The notes beneath the pieces were generated by a model, which was given only the letters and a program-made list of their open reading frames with translations, was not told the DNA's origin and did not search any database. The position numbers and the translations under genes are program-made. 37,978 nucleotides of DNA from Paenibacillus radicis (ex Xue et al. 2023) (lineage in GTDB: Bacteria > Bacillota > Bacilli > Paenibacillales > NBRC-103111), in the NCBI RefSeq assembly GCF_024722015.1, contig NZ_JANQBD010000050.1:1-37978 (forward strand). Reading direction: 5' to 3'. Positions 15,941 through 23,844 of this stretch are shown in pieces (position 1 is the stretch's first letter; each line of letters begins with the position of its first letter).

Positions 15941-16636
15941 TTATAGTTCAACCATACTGGCCGCAATGTCTTGTAATTGCTCTTTACTTAAAGTATGGTC
16001 TTCGGAAAAAATAGAAATATAAGTATCGCCACGTTTGAACACCAGCATATCCGTATCACTAGGTTTAATCCATTTTGCAGAAACGTTGTTGGACAATGCT
16101 ACATCCGTTCCTTCATATAAGGAGGAGTAATCTCGTGGACTCTCCATGATAATCATATGATTAAATATATGGCGGACGGAGTCTTCGGAGCTTCCAGTCT
16201 GTTTGTATTTGTCTCCAGCAACTATTTTTGTCGGGATATATGCTTTAAAGCCGCTGAGATTTTGGAACTGCTGCGCGATTAAGCTTTTTTGTGATGCTGT
16301 AAAGGTAATGGCTGTCAAGGGTGAGGTTTCATTAACACCGTCTACTCTTTTGCCTAAAATGACCGTATTCGTGTCGGCATCATAGTCAATAGGTGCGTTG
16401 AAGGCTGGTGATATGGCACGAAGCGGGACATAAGTCGATCCGTTATAAGTTATGGGCAGTACTTTCTGGCCGGTTTCATCCAGGGGGTACCAGTCAGCGC
16501 CGTTTAATTGAAAGGTAATGTCTCCGTTTAAATAAGCTTTGATTTCTTGCAGGTTGCTTCCCGCATAGACTCCTACGGAGCCTGCAAGCAACATTGCTAT
16601 CGATAATACCCCTACATACAGTTTATGTCTTTTCAT
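15941..16636 (-). CDS. Secreted copper-amine-oxidase N-terminal-like (stalk) domain protein
   Basis: This is a 231-residue product from the start at 16636, chosen because it gives a clean signal peptide (MKRHKLYVGVLSIAMLLAG...VYA) and AGAGGAG lies upstream. Residues about 30-90 match the stalk domain common in Paenibacillus secreted proteins, with DWYPLDETGQKVLPITYNGSTYVPLRAI. The rest is an unassigned domain (SPLTAITFTASQKSLIAQQF to the end). The stalk domain is named after copper amine oxidase but is non-catalytic. Its location should be the cell wall or medium. It lies 37 bp after the small gene at 16674-16889. Confidence 0.8.
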   Translation of the reverse strand: MKRHKLYVGVLSIAMLLAGSVGVYAGSNLQEIKAYLNGDITFQLNGADWYPLDETGQKVLPITYNGSTYVPLRAISPAFNAPIDYDADTNTVILGKRVDGVNETSPLTAITFTASQKSLIAQQFQNLSGFKAYIPTKIVAGDKYKQTGSSEDSVRHIFNHMIIMESPRDYSSLYEGTDVALSNNVSAKWIKPSDTDMLVFKRGDTYISIFSEDHTLSKEQLQDIAASMVEL

Positions 16637-16673
16637 AATTCTCAGGACTCCTCTGTTTGTGGACTTTTTCAAT

Positions 16674-16889
16674 CTATCTTTTTTTCATTTCAAAAAATTC
16701 GCAAAGTGTCCTCTGATGATAGGAGATTTCACTCACTCCGGATTGAGTAACAATAAGACTATCGTCAAATCGGATAATGATTCCACCTGAGTCTACGACA
16801 TGGTCGTCTTGAAAAACACGAATAGCGCGTTGTCTCTCCAGTGCCTCTTGAAAATCTTGATCGGTTATAAGTCGACGGTTTTGAGCCAT
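16674..16889 (-). CDS. Small hypothetical protein, 71 aa
   Basis: I do not recognise this family. GAGGGG lies nine bases before the ATG. The N-terminal third is charged and helical; the middle (IRVFQDDHVVDSGGIIIRFDDSLIVTQ) alternates like a small beta barrel. There is no signal peptide or membrane helix. It is the first gene of a likely two-gene operon with the stalk-domain protein. Confidence 0.6.
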   Translation of the reverse strand: MAQNRRLITDQDFQEALERQRAIRVFQDDHVVDSGGIIIRFDDSLIVTQSGVSEISYHQRTLCEFFEMKKR

Positions 16890-16961
16890 TTTGGGTATCC
16901 CCTCAAATAAATGTGCGTACTTTAGAAGACTATTCTATCATAAATAGTGTTTGCATGAAAC

Positions 16962-16994
16962 AAAAGAAGCCCCCTACGCACAAACGTAGGGGCT
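16962..16994 (-). terminator. Terminator of the thiosulfate operon
   Basis: AGCCCC-TACG pairs with CGTAGGGGCT around a short loop. Read on the minus strand it is followed by TTCTTTTG. It lies 17 bases after the yeeE stop. Confidence 0.8.
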
Positions 16995-17010
16995 ATACCA
17001 GCCAGAGCTA

Positions 17011-18141
17011 TTAATCTTGAAAAGTATCGCTGCGCTGAAAGAGCATCAACGGCATTTTGAAAACAAAAGCAACGACAATGACGATGCCAATAATCATGCC
17101 TATCAAGACGAGTACGCTGCTTATGGATAAGCCGCCGATACCTGTAATGACATTGGCGATGTTGCAACCAGGGGCGATGCGGGAGGAGATTCCCATCAAC
17201 AAGCCGCCGCCTATAGCAAAGGGCATCCGCGAAGCACGCGGGATACGTAATTTAAAGCTGCCGCTTAAGAGAGAAGCTGCGAAGGATCCGATTACGAGAA
17301 ATACAACAAGCGTTTCCTCAGGACCAAGCCCAATTCTCGGGAATTCGGCGAACAAAGCATTAAGATACGTATTGTTAAATACAAAGTCATCGCCCAGGAG
17401 CTGTGCCAGAGCAACGGCACCAATTCTCGTCTCTGGACCTGTAATGCTTACATTGGACATAAGAGCGAATTGAATGGTTGCAACAACGCCTATCAGAAAG
17501 GCAACTAGTCTGATATCCCAGTGGGACTGCTTCAGCGGGCTGCCTTCCCAATCGGTCAATGCCGATTTGATTCCACTTAGCAGACCGGAAATACCGAAAC
17601 GATAAATGACGATAGCCAGCATCAGAATCACAATTGCAGCAGGAAGTACATAATAGGGCAGCGGCCATGCAAACAGAGTGTAGCCGTTTTCTGCAATAGT
17701 AAGAGGTTTTAGTGCATCTCGACCCCATGGATCATATAGAAGAGCGAACAATAAATTGCCGGCAATTGCAAAGAATAGAACAATCCAAAATTGAACATAA
17801 CCCATGCCGCAGCGATAAAGTGTTCCCGAGCCGCATCCGCCGGCAATTGTCATGCCGATTCCGAATAAAATACCGCCGAGCAGATTAGCACCGCCCAAGG
17901 GTACTGTCCATATATCGGATACGCTTTTAATTCCAAGCGTCAGCATCAAACCCCAGCCCAGCAGAGCTGTTGCGATCAGAACGAGCACACCATTCAAGAT
18001 GCGCGTATCTTTTACGCTGATCCAGTCGCGAATCGAGGCGACAAAGCAGAAGTCTGCTTTTTGCAATAGAAATCCGTACAGAAACCCGAAGATGGCGGCC
18101 AATAAAAATACATCCCAAGTATAAGCCATCGATGTCAACAT
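17011..18141 (-). CDS. YeeE/YedE-family thiosulfate (sulfur) transporter
   Basis: This 376-residue membrane protein has about nine to ten hydrophobic segments in two halves. Conserved cysteine motifs are visible: KADFCFVASIRDW, GGCGSGTLYRCGMG in the first half and APGCNIANVITGIGG in the second. In YeeE (TsuA) such cysteines pass thiosulfate across the membrane. It is the last gene of an operon with tusA and two rhodaneses, which fits the known YeeE-TusA-type pairing for thiosulfate uptake. GGTTAGG lies close upstream; ATG at 18129 is an alternative start. The pmpA/B name is also used for such proteins. Confidence 0.9.
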   Translation of the reverse strand: MLTSMAYTWDVFLLAAIFGFLYGFLLQKADFCFVASIRDWISVKDTRILNGVLVLIATALLGWGLMLTLGIKSVSDIWTVPLGGANLLGGILFGIGMTIAGGCGSGTLYRCGMGYVQFWIVLFFAIAGNLLFALLYDPWGRDALKPLTIAENGYTLFAWPLPYYVLPAAIVILMLAIVIYRFGISGLLSGIKSALTDWEGSPLKQSHWDIRLVAFLIGVVATIQFALMSNVSITGPETRIGAVALAQLLGDDFVFNNTYLNALFAEFPRIGLGPEETLVVFLVIGSFAASLLSGSFKLRIPRASRMPFAIGGGLLMGISSRIAPGCNIANVITGIGGLSISSVLVLIGMIIGIVIVVAFVFKMPLMLFQRSDTFQD

Positions 18142-18160
18142 CCTAACCTTTTAAAATAAA

Positions 18161-18421
18161 CTAAGCCTTTTTGATGAAAATGTGGTAGTTTCCGCCTTTT
18201 TTGGCGACACCGAGAAATTCCCCGTATTTGTTCATTTTAACAGCAGCCGGAATTGTTTTGGTGGCAATGGAATGATCTGTAATTTCAACGACGATTTCTC
18301 CTGATTTGGCGCGTTTCAATCCAGCAAGTGCAAGATTCAACGTATGAGGGCAAACTTCGCCGATTGCATCGACTATATGATCCGGTTTTAATTCAAGTAA
18401 TTGCTGTTCATTTAAGCTCAT
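18161..18421 (-). CDS. TusA-family sulfur carrier protein
   Basis: This 86-residue protein has the TusA signature VDAIGEVCPHTLNLALAGLK, in which the Cys carries persulfide sulfur, and a C-terminal YHIFIKK strand. TusA-like partners receive sulfur inside the cell from transported thiosulfate or rhodaneses and pass it on. Its ATG overlaps the stop of the preceding rhodanese gene by four bases, so the two are translationally coupled. yeeE follows after 19 bp. Confidence 0.93.
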   Translation of the reverse strand: MSLNEQQLLELKPDHIVDAIGEVCPHTLNLALAGLKRAKSGEIVVEITDHSIATKTIPAAVKMNKYGEFLGVAKKGGNYHIFIKKA

Positions 18422-18816
18422 CTGTTGTTCTTCCTTTCTAGTTGTTCAGGATTTAAACTTTCTATTACAAGGTCGGAGGGACCGACCGCAATGTCATGTC
18501 CCTGCTGCTGCCAATCAAGCATCCCGCCCAGATGGTTGTGGACACGCTCAAAGCCATTAGTACTGAAATATTTGGCAACCTCGAAGCTGCGGCGGCCGCT
18601 GCGGCATACAAAGACATATTCCTTGTTCTTATCCAAACGATCAATAACATCAATAATATCGCCCATGGGGATTAGAGGAAGCTCGGAAATATGAGCAGCC
18701 TCATATTCCTCCGGCTCCCGGACATCAATAACAATCACCGGATTGTCAGTTTGGTCTAAAATATTTTTGAGCTCATGAGAGTCCAAATGTGAAATGCCTT
18801 CAATAATTTGAGCCAT
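18418..18816 (-). CDS. Single-domain rhodanese (cytosolic sulfurtransferase)
   Basis: This is a 132-residue protein with one rhodanese domain: VIVIDVREPEEYEAAHI, then the active-site loop CRSGRRS with the persulfide Cys, and a C-terminal GGMLDWQQQG. There is no signal peptide. Likely role: transfer of sulfane sulfur from thiosulfate to a thiol, probably TusA encoded next to it. GAGGAG precedes the ATG. It is the second gene of the operon, 15 bp after the rhodanese lipoprotein gene. Confidence 0.92.
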   Translation of the reverse strand: MAQIIEGISHLDSHELKNILDQTDNPVIVIDVREPEEYEAAHISELPLIPMGDIIDVIDRLDKNKEYVFVCRSGRRSFEVAKYFSTNGFERVHNHLGGMLDWQQQGHDIAVGPSDLVIESLNPEQLERKNNR

Positions 18817-18831
18817 GGAGTTTTCTCCTCT

Positions 18832-19803
18832 CTATTTCACAACCGTGGTGTCATCCGCATTGCCCCACTCTGCAAATGCGCCCTCATAAGGACGAACATC
18901 GGAGTAGCCTAGCAGGCGAAGGGTGAAGTAAGTGTGTGCCCCACGGATATTGGTTTGGCAATAAGGAACGATAGTTTTGCTTTTATCGACACCAGTTTGA
19001 TCGAATGCTTTGCTTAATTCCTGATAGTTTTTGAATCTTGGCACACCGTCGGAAGAGTTGGCATCTATTGCGTCACTCCACTCTCTGTTGACCGCTTTAT
19101 CGATATGCCCGCCTTTTTTATTTCCGCGCAGGTCTTCACCGCTGTATTCCTTGGCTGAACGAACATCCAGCAGCACACATTGCTGCAAATTCAGTGCTTT
19201 AAGTTGCTCCTTGGTCGTAACTAGCTTATCATTGGGAACAGCTGCAAAATTTCCTTTAACAGGGGCTGGAGGCGTATCGGTGGATACTTCCTTCGCTGCG
19301 GCTGACCAGGCTGCATAGCCGCCATTTAATACTTTAACATGATCCTTGAGTCCATAATATTCAAGCGCATAAAAGACGCGGCTTGCGTTCAAGGAGTTGC
19401 CTTCATCATATAGCAGCACCGTTGTGTCACTGTTAACGCCAAGGCCTTGGAATAGTTCGGTGATTTTCTCTTTTGAAGCAATTGTGTTATTGGCCGAATC
19501 CTTTAATAGACCGGAGTTCAAAGCGTATGCACCGGGAATATGACCTTGTTCATAGCCTTTTGCACGGGTGTCGAATATTTTCACTTTCCCGTCCTTCAGA
19601 TGCTCTTCGGTCCACTTGACATCAGCAAGCAGTGCTGCGTTAGGATATGGATCGGTGGCCTTGATGGCTGCAACAGCGGCTTCTGGTTTGGCGGCGTTAG
19701 AGGCCGGTGGTGTTGATGCCGGAGTGGCCGATTGTTTCTGACCGCATGCAGCGGTGACAAGCGTTAATGCAAGTAATGGAATGAGAATGAATGTTTTTTT
19801 CAT
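18832..19803 (-). CDS. Extracytoplasmic two-domain thiosulfate sulfurtransferase lipoprotein
   Basis: This 323-residue protein has a lipoprotein signal peptide (LVTAACG lipobox) and a Pro/Ala linker. Two rhodanese domains follow. The first, about residues 50-175, has DTRAKGYEQGHIPGA but no Cys in its loop (LYDEGNSLNA), so it is structural. The second has the active Cys in PYCQTNIRGAHTYF. It resembles SseA-type thiosulfate sulfurtransferases but is anchored outside the membrane. It is the first gene of the operon and would act on thiosulfate or persulfides before uptake by the YeeE protein. GGGGGAAA precedes the ATG. Confidence 0.92.
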   Translation of the reverse strand: MKKTFILIPLLALTLVTAACGQKQSATPASTPPASNAAKPEAAVAAIKATDPYPNAALLADVKWTEEHLKDGKVKIFDTRAKGYEQGHIPGAYALNSGLLKDSANNTIASKEKITELFQGLGVNSDTTVLLYDEGNSLNASRVFYALEYYGLKDHVKVLNGGYAAWSAAAKEVSTDTPPAPVKGNFAAVPNDKLVTTKEQLKALNLQQCVLLDVRSAKEYSGEDLRGNKKGGHIDKAVNREWSDAIDANSSDGVPRFKNYQELSKAFDQTGVDKSKTIVPYCQTNIRGAHTYFTLRLLGYSDVRPYEGAFAEWGNADDTTVVK

Positions 19804-19831
19804 ATGATTTCCCCCAAGATGAAATGTTTTC

Positions 19832-19861
19832 TTGATTTCAAAGCTTTATACCCTGTATAAT
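19832..19861 (+). promoter_or_regulatory. Promoter of the propeller-tlpA operon (divergent region)
   Basis: TTGATT and TATAAT are spaced by 18 bases, about 70 bases before the propeller gene. On the other strand TTGTAA and TATTAT lie in the same region, so both divergent operons probably start here and may be co-regulated. Confidence 0.55.
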
Positions 19862-19931
19862 ATCATTAATTCCGATTGATTTACAATGATTTATTTTGTG
19901 AACTTTTTAAAGTTGTGAGGAGAGCCTGCAA

Positions 19932-21002
19932 ATGTTAGATGCCAAAAAAATAATAATTCTCGCCGTTTCCCTGTCTGTAGTTATGAGCGGCTGTGCGATG
20001 GAGACCAAGCAAGAGGCTGCTCAGCGTTTGCAGTCAAAAGCAGGGGCTGGCGGGGATAATACGAATAATTCGCAATCCACTGCCGGTAAATTAACGAGCG
20101 TTCAATTCTATGTGCCGAGTGAAAAAGAGAACAAGCTTTCCGTGATTGATGTGGTATCGAGCAAGGTGGTTGGCAGTATTCCACTTGCCGAGGCGCCATC
20201 GACAATCGTGTTTTCTACAACGATGCGTGAAGCCTATGCTGCGAATATGATGAGCAGCACCATTTCTTTTATCAATACACAAACTCTAAAGGTTGAGAAG
20301 GAAGTGCCGGTTGGTCCGATGCCCCATGGTATGGTCCTGTCACCCGATAACAAAATGCTGTATGTCGCTGCTGTTGCCGACCAATTTGTTTACCTTGTGG
20401 ATACGAAGGAGGGCAAGGAGGCTGGAACCATTGATTTAGGTCAAGGTGCCAAAACCAATTACCTCGTATTATTTGGAGATAAGCTGTACGTGAGCGACCA
20501 TGAGAATCATAAAGTATATGTCGTGAATGTAAAAAGCAAACAAGTCATAATGACCATTCCGACTGGAAAAATACCGCGTGCCATCAGGCTCAGTGATGAT
20601 GGGAAGAAATTATATGTCCCGACCGCCGGAGATAATGCGTTGGAGGTATACAATACCGCTGACGGGAAGCTGTTGAGTAAAATCAATGTGGCACAGGGAG
20701 CTACTGATGTTGCCGTTTCTGAAGATGGACTAACCGCAATTGTAACAAGCATGGAAGGCAATGCTGTCAGCTTTGTTGATCTAACCAATGGTAAAACACT
20801 CAAGACGATTAACGGCTTGGCCGGTGCGAGGCATATTTCATATAACCGCCAACAGACCAAAGCTTATGTGACGCTAAGCGGTTCCGATGAGGTGATTGTA
20901 ATCGATACCGTCAAACAAGAGATCGTCGAGCATATTAAGGTTGGGGCGCAGCCGCATGGCATTCAGTTGAAGGCATTGCCGGGTATTGGAGGAAGCTGCT
21001 AG
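19932..21002 (+). CDS. YVTN-type beta-propeller lipoprotein
   Basis: This is a 356-residue lipoprotein with lipobox VMSGC (Cys20). A Ser/Asn-rich linker leads to repeats of about 42 residues with the YVTN pattern: KLSVIDVVSSKVVGSI, TISFINTQTLKVEKEVPVG, FVYLVDTKEGKEAGTIDLG, KVYVVNVKSKQVIMTIPTG, ALEVYNTADGKLLSKI and others to DEVIVIDTVKQEIVEHIKVG. This makes about seven blades, a full propeller. It ends in GIGGSC with a terminal Cys, which is unusual. It is anchored on the outer membrane face, divergent from the sulfur operon and two bases ahead of tlpA. A scaffold or redox role is inferred from context. Confidence 0.85.
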   Translation: MLDAKKIIILAVSLSVVMSGCAMETKQEAAQRLQSKAGAGGDNTNNSQSTAGKLTSVQFYVPSEKENKLSVIDVVSSKVVGSIPLAEAPSTIVFSTTMREAYAANMMSSTISFINTQTLKVEKEVPVGPMPHGMVLSPDNKMLYVAAVADQFVYLVDTKEGKEAGTIDLGQGAKTNYLVLFGDKLYVSDHENHKVYVVNVKSKQVIMTIPTGKIPRAIRLSDDGKKLYVPTAGDNALEVYNTADGKLLSKINVAQGATDVAVSEDGLTAIVTSMEGNAVSFVDLTNGKTLKTINGLAGARHISYNRQQTKAYVTLSGSDEVIVIDTVKQEIVEHIKVGAQPHGIQLKALPGIGGSC

Positions 21003-21004
21003 CT

Positions 21005-21535
21005 ATGAAGCGTAATTGGATCATCATGGGAGTGTTAGTTGTGCTCGCCGGTTTGGCCGTTTTTCAGACGATTTCAATACGCCAGGAAAGGGCCGCCAGG
21101 CCAGCAGGTGTGGGTCCACAGCCAGGGCTTGCGGCTCCATTGCTTGAATTGCCTGCTTTGGACGGTCAAACCTACAAAGTAGGGGGAGAGCGCGAAAAGC
21201 CCCTGCTTTTGAACTTCTGGGCATCGTGGTGCGTCCCCTGCCGGGAGGAAGCTCCGGATTTAAAGCGGCTGTACGATCAATACAGCGATCGCTTCGACAT
21301 TTATGCGGTTAATGTAACGTCGCAGGATGAATTGGCGGATGCGAGGAAGATGGTTAAGGAGTTTGATTTCAAGTTTCCAGTGCTCCTGGACTATCAGGGA
21401 CGAAGCCAGGATTTGTATCAGTACAGAGCGATTCCGACCAGCTTTCTAATTGACAAGAAAGGGAACGTCACAGAGATCATAAATGTTGTGGAGCCAAAGC
21501 ACTTGGAGGAGAGAATTCTTGAGCTTAGCAAGTGA
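21005..21535 (+). CDS. TlpA/ResA-like membrane-anchored thioredoxin
   Basis: This 176-residue protein has an N-terminal signal anchor, MKRNWIIMGVLVVLAGLAVF, and then a thioredoxin fold with active site FWASWCVPCREEAPDL and cis-Pro in RAIPTSFLID. It should face outside and reduce or rearrange disulfides, as ResA and TlpA do in cytochrome c maturation. No cytochrome genes are nearby. The partner is more likely the propeller lipoprotein or the rhodanese lipoprotein. Its ribosome binding site (GGAGGAAG) lies within the end of the propeller gene. Confidence 0.9.
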   Translation: MKRNWIIMGVLVVLAGLAVFQTISIRQERAARPAGVGPQPGLAAPLLELPALDGQTYKVGGEREKPLLLNFWASWCVPCREEAPDLKRLYDQYSDRFDIYAVNVTSQDELADARKMVKEFDFKFPVLLDYQGRSQDLYQYRAIPTSFLIDKKGNVTEIINVVEPKHLEERILELSK

Positions 21536-21648
21536 CCAAGTACTACGAGAAGCAAGGGATCGATAAAGTCGGTCTCTTTTTTTGTTAACTTACTAGTGGA
21601 ACGTCAATTCACTATTATCCTGTATCCGAACTAAATTCATCAAGTCAC

Positions 21649-21795
21649 GGAACTACGATACGCTATTCCCTATTTAATAAGCTGAAAATGCCGTATTTTA
21701 AGCAAATAAGTGATCCTAGTTCCGTTTGACTTGAAAAATAACGTTTACACAATGAAATAGCGCACCTCTCTTCCCCTAAGCGAGTGATCTGCCGC
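21649..21795 (+). repeat. Dispersed intergenic repeat, module R1 copy b
   Basis: This is the second copy of the 1105-1250 module, same orientation. It opens with GGAACTACGAT, has ATCCTAGTTCC about 65 bases in, and AATAGCGCACCTC further on. The foldable parts are better conserved than the connecting sequence. Confidence 0.75.
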
Positions 21796-22117
21796 TTAAT
21801 GAGGATTACGCACAAATGTACGAGTTTGTTCTTATACGCAGAACAGAAAAAGAGGCTGTCCCAAAAGGGTATCAATGAATGAATCAGTTCCAAATTATGA
21901 ACAAATGCGCCTCCAAAACCACCATGTAAGCGGAAATGGAAGCGTCTTTTTCGTAGGGAAATTCCCCTCAGAGTGAGGGTTTGAAAATCCATAAATGAGT
22001 TCGGCCGCTTTTTGGATGTTGCTTAAGTGATGGGGCGAGAAGCGATGTTCAAAGGCTGCTTTCAGTCTAGAGGAGACCAGGATTTGTCGGGCCGCTGCGG
22101 AAAGAAAAGAAATAGAT

Positions 22118-22404
22118 GGAAATTGTAACGCTAATCCAGCGTGGATATCGCCTGAAATCAATCTAACTGGAAAAACTAACTCTAAATAGAGATGAAATGG
22201 TGGATATCAGCCAAAATACGTAGAATTAGCCTGAGAAATTCCAGCTATAAGGCTTGGAACGCTATTTTCGGAGTAACTAACTTGATATTTTCCTGATAAT
22301 TGCACGGAGTGCGCCAGACTGCCATGCAATGCCGTAACCGAACCATGAGCCACGAACCCGATACCCGCGATGAGCACGCGCTGGAAAGCGACCTCATCTT
22401 ATTC
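22118..22404 (+). repeat. Dispersed intergenic repeat, module R2 copy b
   Basis: This is the second copy of the 127-410 module, same orientation. It contains GAAATCAATCTAACTGGAAA, AATACGTA, GAAATTCCAGC and TAACCGAACC. It lies inside the 21854-22534 inverted-repeat interval. Confidence 0.75.
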
Positions 22405-22458
22405 ATCACTAAGAATACACAAGAATATGCAAAAAAGCCTTCAACTATTAAAGTGGAA

Positions 22459-22501
22459 TTGAGGGCTCTTTTGCAACCATCTATTCAGGATAAAAGGGTG
22501 G
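22459..22501 (+). repeat. Dispersed intergenic repeat, module R3 copy b
   Basis: This module matches 571-613, with TTGAGGG, GCAACCAT and GGATAAAA in the same order. It leads directly into the terminal hairpin at 22503-22542. Confidence 0.6.
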
Positions 22502-22502
22502 A

Positions 22503-22543
22503 GGGGTTGTCTCAAAATGACTTTTGGGACAGCCCCTTTTTTA
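22503..22543 (+). terminator. Terminator-like hairpin at the element's right end
   Basis: GGGGTTGTCTCAAAA pairs, with two G-U steps, with CTTTTGGGACAGCCCC around TGA and is followed by TTTTTT. No gene lies upstream on this strand, so it is probably part of the repeat element. It also lies just after the nrdB stop on the other strand. Confidence 0.6.
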
Positions 22544-22564
22544 CGTATATTATGGCTTAAAGAA

Positions 22565-23602
22565 CTATAGATCGTCCCAGTTTAAGCTGGAGGATTTGCT
22601 GTAGTTCGTTACTTTTTGTTCGAAAAAGTCGGTTTTCATACTATTCATGTTGCTGAAGCTTTCAACCCATTTCATTGGGTGATCTTCAATCTCTGGGTAC
22701 AGGATGTCAAGACCAAGCTTACGCATACGCTCATTGGACAAGTATTTAATGTATTGCTCGATAATCTCATTGCTAAGACCATTGATCTGATTGTCCGTAA
22801 TATATTGACCCCACTCTACTTCATGCTCAACAGCGGTTCTCATCATATTACGCAGATCTTCAACGAGCTCCTCGGTGAACAGCTCCGGATTTTCTTTGCG
22901 AATTTCGCGGAAAATATTTTGGAATAAAGCTAAATGGGTCAGCTCATCCCGCTGAATATATTTTATTTCCGATACCGTTCCAAGCATTTTGCCTTGGCGT
23001 CCAAGCGCATAGAAGAAGCTGAAACCGCTGTAGAAGTAGATGCCTTCCAATATGTAATTGGCCATAATCGCTTTTAATAAATTTTGCGTTGTCGGCTCTT
23101 CGATAAAGCTTTCATACAAGTCGGTTATAAACCGGTTGCGGCGCAGCAAGTGCTTGTCTTCTCGCCATTGATTATATATTTCATCACGAACTTCGGCAGA
23201 GCATACACTGTCCAAAATATAAGAATAGCTTTGGCTGTGGACGGCTTCCTGGAAGGTTTGTACGGTTAAGCAAAGATTAACCTCTGGAGCTGTAATATAT
23301 TCGTTAATGTTCGGCAGATTGGAGGTCTGCAGAGAATCGAGAAAAATCAGAAAGCTGATAATCTTATCATAGCTTTGACGTTCATGCGGCGAAAGAAACT
23401 TATAATCCTTAGCATCTTGAGCCAAAGGGATTTCCTCAGGAATCCAGAAGTTGTTCATCATCGTCCGGTACATCTTTGTGGCCCAGTCATATTTGACGTT
23501 GTTCAGCTCGATCAGGTTTGTTGTGTTTCCACCAATCATGCGGCGTTTTCCCCAGTCACGGTCACCGTGTTCGTTAAAAAGCTTTTTCTTGTTTAAGTCC
23601 AT
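22565..23602 (-). CDS. nrdB: Class I ribonucleotide reductase beta subunit
   Basis: The start at 23602 (MDLNKKKLFNEHGDRDWG) is preferred over a longer frame that reads through a GC-rich repeat. AGGGGG lies seven bases upstream. The 345-residue protein has the di-iron/radical motifs: PEEIPLAQD, LIFLDSLQT, EAVHSQSYSYIL with metal Glu/His and the likely radical Tyr, NYILEGIYFYSGFSFF, and RDELTHLALF. It supplies the tyrosyl radical for nucleotide reduction by NrdA in the cytosol. The C terminus SSSLNWDDL is the typical tail that docks into the alpha subunit. It is separated from nrdA by 427 bp of hairpin-rich spacer. Confidence 0.95.
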   Translation of the reverse strand: MDLNKKKLFNEHGDRDWGKRRMIGGNTTNLIELNNVKYDWATKMYRTMMNNFWIPEEIPLAQDAKDYKFLSPHERQSYDKIISFLIFLDSLQTSNLPNINEYITAPEVNLCLTVQTFQEAVHSQSYSYILDSVCSAEVRDEIYNQWREDKHLLRRNRFITDLYESFIEEPTTQNLLKAIMANYILEGIYFYSGFSFFYALGRQGKMLGTVSEIKYIQRDELTHLALFQNIFREIRKENPELFTEELVEDLRNMMRTAVEHEVEWGQYITDNQINGLSNEIIEQYIKYLSNERMRKLGLDILYPEIEDHPMKWVESFSNMNSMKTDFFEQKVTNYSKSSSLNWDDL

Positions 23603-23673
23603 GGGACTACCCCCTAAATCCCCCTGCAAGGGGGACCCCATGGGGCGCTGCCCCCTGGACCCCCGTTGTTTGG
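23603..23673 (-). repeat. G-rich dispersed repeat directly at the nrdB ribosome binding site
   Basis: On the minus strand five runs of four to five G are interleaved with C-runs that can pair with them (GGGGGTCC, CAGCGCCCC, CCCCCTTGCAGGGGG, ATTTAGGGGG). This arrangement resembles a repeat seen in many bacterial intergenic regions. The last G-run is the Shine-Dalgarno sequence of nrdB, so folding of the repeat could hide or expose it. Confidence 0.65.
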
Positions 23674-23702
23674 GAGTTACTTTTTGTTGTTCGGATCGCG
23701 TC

Positions 23703-23745
23703 TGTAGGAGGATGACTATGGCTGGCGCCAAGTCTTCCTCCTACA
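23703..23745. repeat. Extended hairpin in nrd spacer
   Basis: TGTAGGAGGA and TCCTCCTACA pair perfectly. Inside, GACT/AGTC and GGC/GCC continue the stem. No T-run follows on the minus strand. Confidence 0.65.
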
Positions 23746-23801
23746 CGCTTAACGTTTGGTGCATAGGTTTATGAGCTTATTGGGTGGAAGGGTCCGCTTA
23801 C

Positions 23802-23844
23802 GTACTTACCGACAATTTGCACAAGGCAAATTGTCGGTAAGTAC
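23802..23844. repeat. Perfect 19-bp hairpin between nrdA and nrdB
   Basis: GTACTTACCGACAATTTGC is exactly complementary to 23826-23844, with loop ACAAG. It has no T-run, so it is not a standard terminator. It may be a repeat element, a site for RNA processing, or a protein-binding palindrome. Confidence 0.9.

Larger units (their letters stand above)
21854..22534. mobile_element. Possible degenerate element with 14-bp terminal inverted repeats
   Basis: GGCTGTCCCAAAAG at 21854-21867 is the exact reverse complement of 22521-22534. The ends resemble those of several Firmicute insertion sequences. The 650-bp interior has no transposase; it holds repeat modules R2b and R3b. It could be a non-autonomous element or the decayed remnant of an insertion sequence. 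Target-site duplications are not evident. Confidence 0.45.

Noticed and set aside
21540..21590. Terminator after the tlpA-like gene
   Set aside because: There is a T-run at about 21578 but the preceding stem is weak and mismatched.
22300..22560. 86-codon frame in the 22-kb repeat region
   Set aside because: It crosses two repeat modules and the terminal hairpin, has no ribosome binding site and is not conserved in the other copy.
23603..23731. N-terminal extension of NrdB by 43 residues
   Set aside because: It reads through a G-rich repeat, matches no NrdB N terminus, and a better start with ribosome binding site exists at 23602.
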